A stretch of DNA of 64,000 nucleotides from Nocardiopsis sp. NRRL B-16309 (GTDB lineage: Bacteria; Actinomycetota; Actinomycetes; Streptosporangiales; Streptosporangiaceae), in NCBI RefSeq assembly GCF_001279585.1, contig NZ_LGEC01000092.1:186001-250000 (forward strand), written 5' to 3'. Positions 60,701 through 64,000 of this stretch are shown here, piece by piece. Position 1 is the first letter of the stretch; every line of letters starts with the position of its first letter. The notes below the pieces were generated by a model. The model saw only the letters and a program-made list of their open reading frames with translations, was not told the origin of the DNA and made no database searches. The position numbers and the translations under genes are program-made.

Positions 60701-60863
60701 ATGCGGGGCGGGTCGTGCGGCGGTCTGGGCCGGGTGGGACGGGCCGCGGCCGACCGTGCTGGGCGGGTCGAGCGAGTCCTTTGGCCGGGAGCCCGCCGAC
60801 GGGGCGGCGTGCGATCCGGTGCGGCGGTGGCCCCGGCCCGCCGCAGCCGCTACACTCGGGCCC

Positions 60864-60911
60864 ATGCGAACCGACCCGACCATCCAGGCCCAGTGGTGGC
60901 GCCGCTCCTAG
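60864..60911 (+). CDS. trpL: tryptophan leader peptide
   Basis: A 15-residue frame, MRTDPTIQAQWWRRS, with adjacent Trp codons, followed by hairpin-forming sequence and then trpEG. Ribosome stalling at the two Trp codons under tryptophan shortage would favour the antiterminator. This is the classic trp attenuation leader, as known for actinomycetes and rhizobia. Confidence 0.85.
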   Translation: MRTDPTIQAQWWRRS

Positions 60912-60941
60912 GCGGCGCAGGTTCGTAGTACCCGAGAGCAG

Positions 60942-60964
60942 CGACCGCCCCGGACCGGCGGTCG
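60942..60964 (+). terminator. trp attenuator terminator
   Basis: CGACCGCC and GGCGGTCG, 8-base perfect arms with a 7-base loop, followed by TTTCGTGTTT. It lies 30 bases after the leader stop and 68 bases before the trpEG start. The upstream bases GGCGGCGCAG (60911-60920) could pair with CCGCC of the first arm as the antiterminator. Confidence 0.8.
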
Positions 60965-61031
60965 TTTCGTGTTTCCACGGCCCCGGCCGGCGTGACCCGA
61001 CCCGACCGACCACAGCGCCAAAGGACCGGCC

Positions 61032-63266
61032 GTGAACCCCAGCGACGTCCAGACCATCACGTACCGCACCGCGGGCGGCGTGACCGTCCGCCGCAGTTCC
61101 ACCCCCTGCGACCCCGAGGTCCTCACTGACCTCGTCGCGTCCGTCGAGCACCGCCGCGGCGGCGTGCTCTCCTCCGGTATGGAGTATCCGGGCCGCTACG
61201 ACCGCTGGCACCTGGGGTACGTCGACCCGTGCCTGGAGATCAGCACCCGGGGGCGCCGGATCACCGCCACCGCCCTCAACGCGCGCGGCCGCGTCCTGCT
61301 CCCCGTCCTGGTCCGGGCCCTGGAGGGCGTGGGAACCGACGCCGACCGCGGCCCCGGCCACGTCGCCGTCACCGTGCCCGAGCCGGACCCCGACGCGTTC
61401 TTCACCGAGGAGGAGCGCAGCCGCCGCCCCAGCGTGTTCACCGGGATCCGCGCCGTCGTGGCGGCCCTGCGCAGCCCCGAGGACACCAACCTCGGCCTGT
61501 ACGGGGCGTTCGGCTATGACCTGGCCTTCCAGTTCGAGCCGATCGAGCGGCACATCGACCGCGACCCCGACGACCGCGACCTCGTCCTGCACCTGCCCGA
61601 CGCCCTCGTGGTCCGCGACCGCAAGCGCGAGACCTGCGTGCGCTACACCTACGAGTTCACCGTGCCGGGCGAGGGCGAACGCGCCGAGGCCGCCACCGAG
61701 GGCCTGGCCCGTGAGACCGAGCCCACCCCGCCGGTCGTCGCCGCCGCGCACGTGCCCGCGGGGCCCGAGCCGGGCTCCTACGCGCGCATCGTCGCCGACG
61801 CCAAGGAGAAGTTCCGGCGCGGCGACCTGTTCGAGGTCGTCCCCGGCCACCGCACCTACGCCCGCTGCTCCTCGCCCGCCCGTTTCTACGAGCGCCTGCG
61901 CGAGCGCAACCCGGCCCCCTACGAGTTCTTCTTCAACCTCGGCGAGGGCGAGTACCTCGTCGGCGCCTCCCCGGAGATGTTCGTGCGGGTCAGCGGCGAG
62001 CCCGGCACCGGCCAGCGGGTGGAGACCTGCCCGATCTCCGGCACCATCCGCCGCGGCGAGGACGCGCTCGGCGACGCCGAGAACATCCAGGAGCTGCTCT
62101 CCTCGGTCAAGGAGAAGTCCGAGCTCACCATGTGCACCGACGTGGACCGCAACGACAAGTCGCGCGTGTGCGAGCCGGGCACCGTCCGGGTGATCGGGCG
62201 CCGACAGATCGAGATGTACTCGCGGCTGATCCACACCGTCGACCACATCGAGGGCACCCTGCGCCGGGACTTCGACGCCCTGGACGCCTTCCTCAGCCAC
62301 ATGTGGGCGGTCACCGTCACCGGAGCCCCCAAGACGTGGGCGATGCGCTTCATCGAGCAGCACGAGACCAGCCCCCGCCGCTGGTACGGCGGCGCCGTGG
62401 GCGTGGTCAACTTCGACGGCTCCATGAACACCGGCCTGACACTGCGCACCGCGCACATCCAGGACGGTGTGGCCGCGGTGCGGGTCGGCGCGACCCTGCT
62501 CTACGACTCCGACCCCGAGGCCGAGGAGAAGGAGACCTTCCTCAAGGCCCGCGCCCTGCTGGAGACGCTCGCCCAGGGCGAGGAGGACGACCGGGCCGCC
62601 GAGGCGGGGGAGGAGCCGGACGAGGCCCCGGCGCCCGCGGCGGCGCTGCCCGGCACGGGCATGAAGGTGCTGCTCGTGGACCACGAGGACTCCTTCGTCA
62701 ACACCCTCGCCGACTACGTCCGCCGACACGGCGCGGAGGTCACCACCGTCCGCTACGGCTTCGACGCGTCCCTGCTGGACCGCCTCGCCCCGGACCTGGT
62801 GGTGCTCTCGCCCGGCCCCGGGCTGCCGGTGGACTTCGGCATGTCCGAGCTGCTGGACCAGCTCGCGGCGCGCCGCCTGCCGGTGTTCGGCGTGTGCCTG
62901 GGCATGCAGGCCATGGTGGAGCACTCCGGCGGCGAGCTGCGCACGCTGGCGGAGCCGGTGCACGGCAAGCCGGGGCGGGTCCGGGTCTCGGGTGGGCACC
63001 TCCTGGCCGGGCTGGGCGAGGACGGCCGGTTCCCGGCGGCGCGGTACCACTCGACGTACACGCTTCCCGACCTGGTCAAGAACTACGAGGTGACCGCCGT
63101 TCTGGACGAGGAGGAGCCGGTCGTGATGGCGGTCGAGGACCCGTCCGCGTGCTGGTTCGGCGTGCAGTTCCACCCCGAGTCCATCCTCACGGCGCCCGTG
63201 GGCGAGGGCATCGTCGCGCGCGTCCTGGAGCTGGCCCGGCGCTGGGCCGTGCCCGCGCGCGCCTGA
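61032..63266 (+). CDS. trpEG: fused anthranilate synthase TrpE-TrpG
   Basis: 744 residues, complete. The TrpE-type chorismate-binding part (about 1-520) includes FRRGDLFEVVPGHRTYARCS, SPEMFVRVSGEPG, ETCPISGTIRRGEDALGDAE and MCTDVDRNDKSRVCEPGTV. A glutamine amidotransferase part begins at residue 544 (MKVLLVDHEDSFVNTLADYV), with the nucleophile in FGVCLGMQAM (near 621) and the His-Glu pair in FGVQFHPES (near 712). It converts chorismate and glutamine to anthranilate, the first step to tryptophan. Fusion in this order is known from rhizobia and some actinomycetes. The GTG start has AAAGGA upstream; expression is attenuated through trpL. Confidence 0.95.
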   Translation: MNPSDVQTITYRTAGGVTVRRSSTPCDPEVLTDLVASVEHRRGGVLSSGMEYPGRYDRWHLGYVDPCLEISTRGRRITATALNARGRVLLPVLVRALEGVGTDADRGPGHVAVTVPEPDPDAFFTEEERSRRPSVFTGIRAVVAALRSPEDTNLGLYGAFGYDLAFQFEPIERHIDRDPDDRDLVLHLPDALVVRDRKRETCVRYTYEFTVPGEGERAEAATEGLARETEPTPPVVAAAHVPAGPEPGSYARIVADAKEKFRRGDLFEVVPGHRTYARCSSPARFYERLRERNPAPYEFFFNLGEGEYLVGASPEMFVRVSGEPGTGQRVETCPISGTIRRGEDALGDAENIQELLSSVKEKSELTMCTDVDRNDKSRVCEPGTVRVIGRRQIEMYSRLIHTVDHIEGTLRRDFDALDAFLSHMWAVTVTGAPKTWAMRFIEQHETSPRRWYGGAVGVVNFDGSMNTGLTLRTAHIQDGVAAVRVGATLLYDSDPEAEEKETFLKARALLETLAQGEEDDRAAEAGEEPDEAPAPAAALPGTGMKVLLVDHEDSFVNTLADYVRRHGAEVTTVRYGFDASLLDRLAPDLVVLSPGPGLPVDFGMSELLDQLAARRLPVFGVCLGMQAMVEHSGGELRTLAEPVHGKPGRVRVSGGHLLAGLGEDGRFPAARYHSTYTLPDLVKNYEVTAVLDEEEPVVMAVEDPSACWFGVQFHPESILTAPVGEGIVARVLELARRWAVPARA

Positions 63267-63273
63267 CCGGCCG

Positions 63274-63308
63274 CCGGTCCGTGCGCGGTGAGCCCGCGCA
63301 CGGGCCGG
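63274..63308 (+). terminator. trpEG terminator
   Basis: 15-base arms (63274-63288 and 63294-63308), one G-U, 5-base loop, followed by TTTCCTC, starting 7 bases past the trpEG stop. Confidence 0.8.
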
Positions 63309-63339
63309 TTTCCTCAGGATTCGAGGTCGAAACGTCGGC

Positions 63340-63358
63340 GGTTGATGTTTGATCAACC
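63340..63358. promoter_or_regulatory. inverted repeat upstream of the small membrane protein
   Basis: GGTTGAT-GTTTG-ATCAACC, perfect 7-base arms, 22 bases before ATG 63381. Possible operator. Confidence 0.4.
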
Positions 63359-63380
63359 TGTGACCGGTCAGTGGTCGAGT

Positions 63381-63521
63381 ATGGGTACTTTGCTACTGAT
63401 CCTCGGCATCATCCTGATCGTCGGCGGCGTTCTGGGCCTCCTGCGGGGGCAGATGCTCTGGGGCATCGTCGCGATCGTCGTCGGGCTCATCCTGGTGCCG
63501 GGCGGGTTCATCGGCTTCTGA
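63381..63521 (+). CDS. small two-helix membrane protein
   Basis: 46 residues from ATG 63381: MGTLLLILGIILIVGGVLGL, a turn with RGQMLW, and a second helix GIVAIVVGLILVPGGFIGF. Glycine-rich helices of this kind occur in many actinomycete genomes as small GPGG-type membrane proteins. A start at ATG 63345 would add 12 residues but would lie inside an inverted repeat. Function unknown. Confidence 0.6.
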   Translation: MGTLLLILGIILIVGGVLGLLRGQMLWGIVAIVVGLILVPGGFIGF

Positions 63522-63666
63522 CGGGCGCCTCCGGGTGCCCTCCGGTGCCGTGTACCCTCGTGGAAGGCCAATCGGCCCAGCCCCACGCGCGCGTCCGTGA
63601 CCGGGACCTCCCAGGTCACGGTACTGACGCGTGCCATGGGGCGGGGAGCCACGAGGAGAGGGTGCT

Positions 63667-64000
63667 GTGAAGAAGGTCGAGCCGCAGGTACGTCTGGTAG
63701 CGCGTCCGCAGGTGGACTACGACGTGATCGCCGACTACCTCAAGGAGGTCGGCGGGCAGGCGTGGCTGGAGCGGTTCGACCGCGGTGACCTGGACCTGCA
63801 CCTCAACGACGCGCAGAACCTCGCCGAGTTCGCCGGTCGGCTGTGCTACCGCTCGTGGGAGCCGGGCCTGAACCCGAACGTCACGCGGGTGCGCAAGGAC
63901 CAGGACGCCTACCTCGGCAACATCCTGGCCAGCCTGCACGGGTCGGTCCTGGAGCACATCAGCTTCAGCTTCGTGCTGCACAACGTCTCACGCGTGCTGA
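63667..64000 (+). CDS. thyX: flavin-dependent thymidylate synthase ThyX, 5' part
   Basis: The gene runs off the right edge; 111 residues are visible from GTG 63667, with GAGGAGAGGG upstream. FAGRLCYRSWEPGLNPNVTR (about 57-76) and ASLHGSVLEHISFSFVLHNV (about 89-108) are ThyX blocks shaping the FAD and dUMP sites. ThyX makes dTMP from dUMP with methylenetetrahydrofolate and NADPH. The RHRxxS signature should follow outside the window. Confidence 0.92.
   Translation, partial: MKKVEPQVRLVARPQVDYDVIADYLKEVGGQAWLERFDRGDLDLHLNDAQNLAEFAGRLCYRSWEPGLNPNVTRVRKDQDAYLGNILASLHGSVLEHISFSFVLHNVSRVL

Noticed and set aside
59643..63356. Open frame of over 1200 codons on the minus strand across the response regulator and trpEG
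   Set aside because: It lies antisense to trpEG and citB-like genes with full motif support; its composition is repetitive Val/Gly/Arg/His, typical of a GC-rich shadow frame.

Overview
The window is high-GC DNA with GTG and TTG starts, purine-rich ribosome binding sites, divergent regulators and glyoxylate-cycle control of the RamB type. This indicates an actinomycete, plausibly of the Nocardiopsis/Streptomonospora kind, although nothing here fixes the genus.

Left chromosomal block (1-12.35 kb): the 5' part of a LytR-CpsA-Psr cell-wall protein, a double-domain Lrp/AsnC regulator, an RraA-type aldolase-fold protein, a GntR regulator divergent from a CynX/NimT-like MFS transporter, a CPBP-type membrane protease homologue, a small acidic lipoprotein, isocitrate lyase (aceA) divergent from a RamB-like regulator, a membrane protein with a proline-rich tail, and an acyl-CoA dehydrogenase.

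Integrated element (12,319-31,463): a 31-bp perfect direct repeat, whose left copy is the last codons of the acyl-CoA dehydrogenase gene, bounds about 19.1 kb of phage-derived DNA. It carries HNH endonuclease, small and large terminase, a portal/gp7 fusion, prohead protease and a piece of a Gp37-like tail protein. I see no integrase, major capsid, tail tube, tape measure or lysis gene. Several phage genes need single-base indels to restore their frames, so this looks like a decayed prophage. It has intact accessory genes: a secreted protein and a Kelch-like lipoprotein at the left end, an Acb2/Tad1-like candidate anti-defence protein, and AT-richer genes on the opposite strand between structural genes. 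One of the latter has an N-terminal motif resembling bacterial amyloid signalling sequences. An IS630-family element with 31-bp imperfect inverted repeats sits inside.

Middle chromosomal block (31.5-53.3 kb): a PH-like protein, a TetR/SRPBCC divergent pair with a clear operator, a hotdog-like protein, a second TetR regulator, a MerR regulator translationally coupled to an aldo/keto reductase, a large acidic membrane-anchored protein, a SEC-C protein, two DUF4241-like paralogues flanking a group with a 1556-residue protein, a small cysteine-rich protein and a SAM methyltransferase, and a HelD-type helicase with a possible rifamycin-associated element upstream.

Right block (53.4-64 kb): a complete tripartite tricarboxylate transporter operon with two substrate-binding lipoproteins, divergent from a CitA/CitB-like two-component system that probably controls it; then a fused anthranilate synthase (TrpE-TrpG) behind a Trp-Trp leader peptide and attenuator; then a 46-residue membrane protein and the start of thyX.
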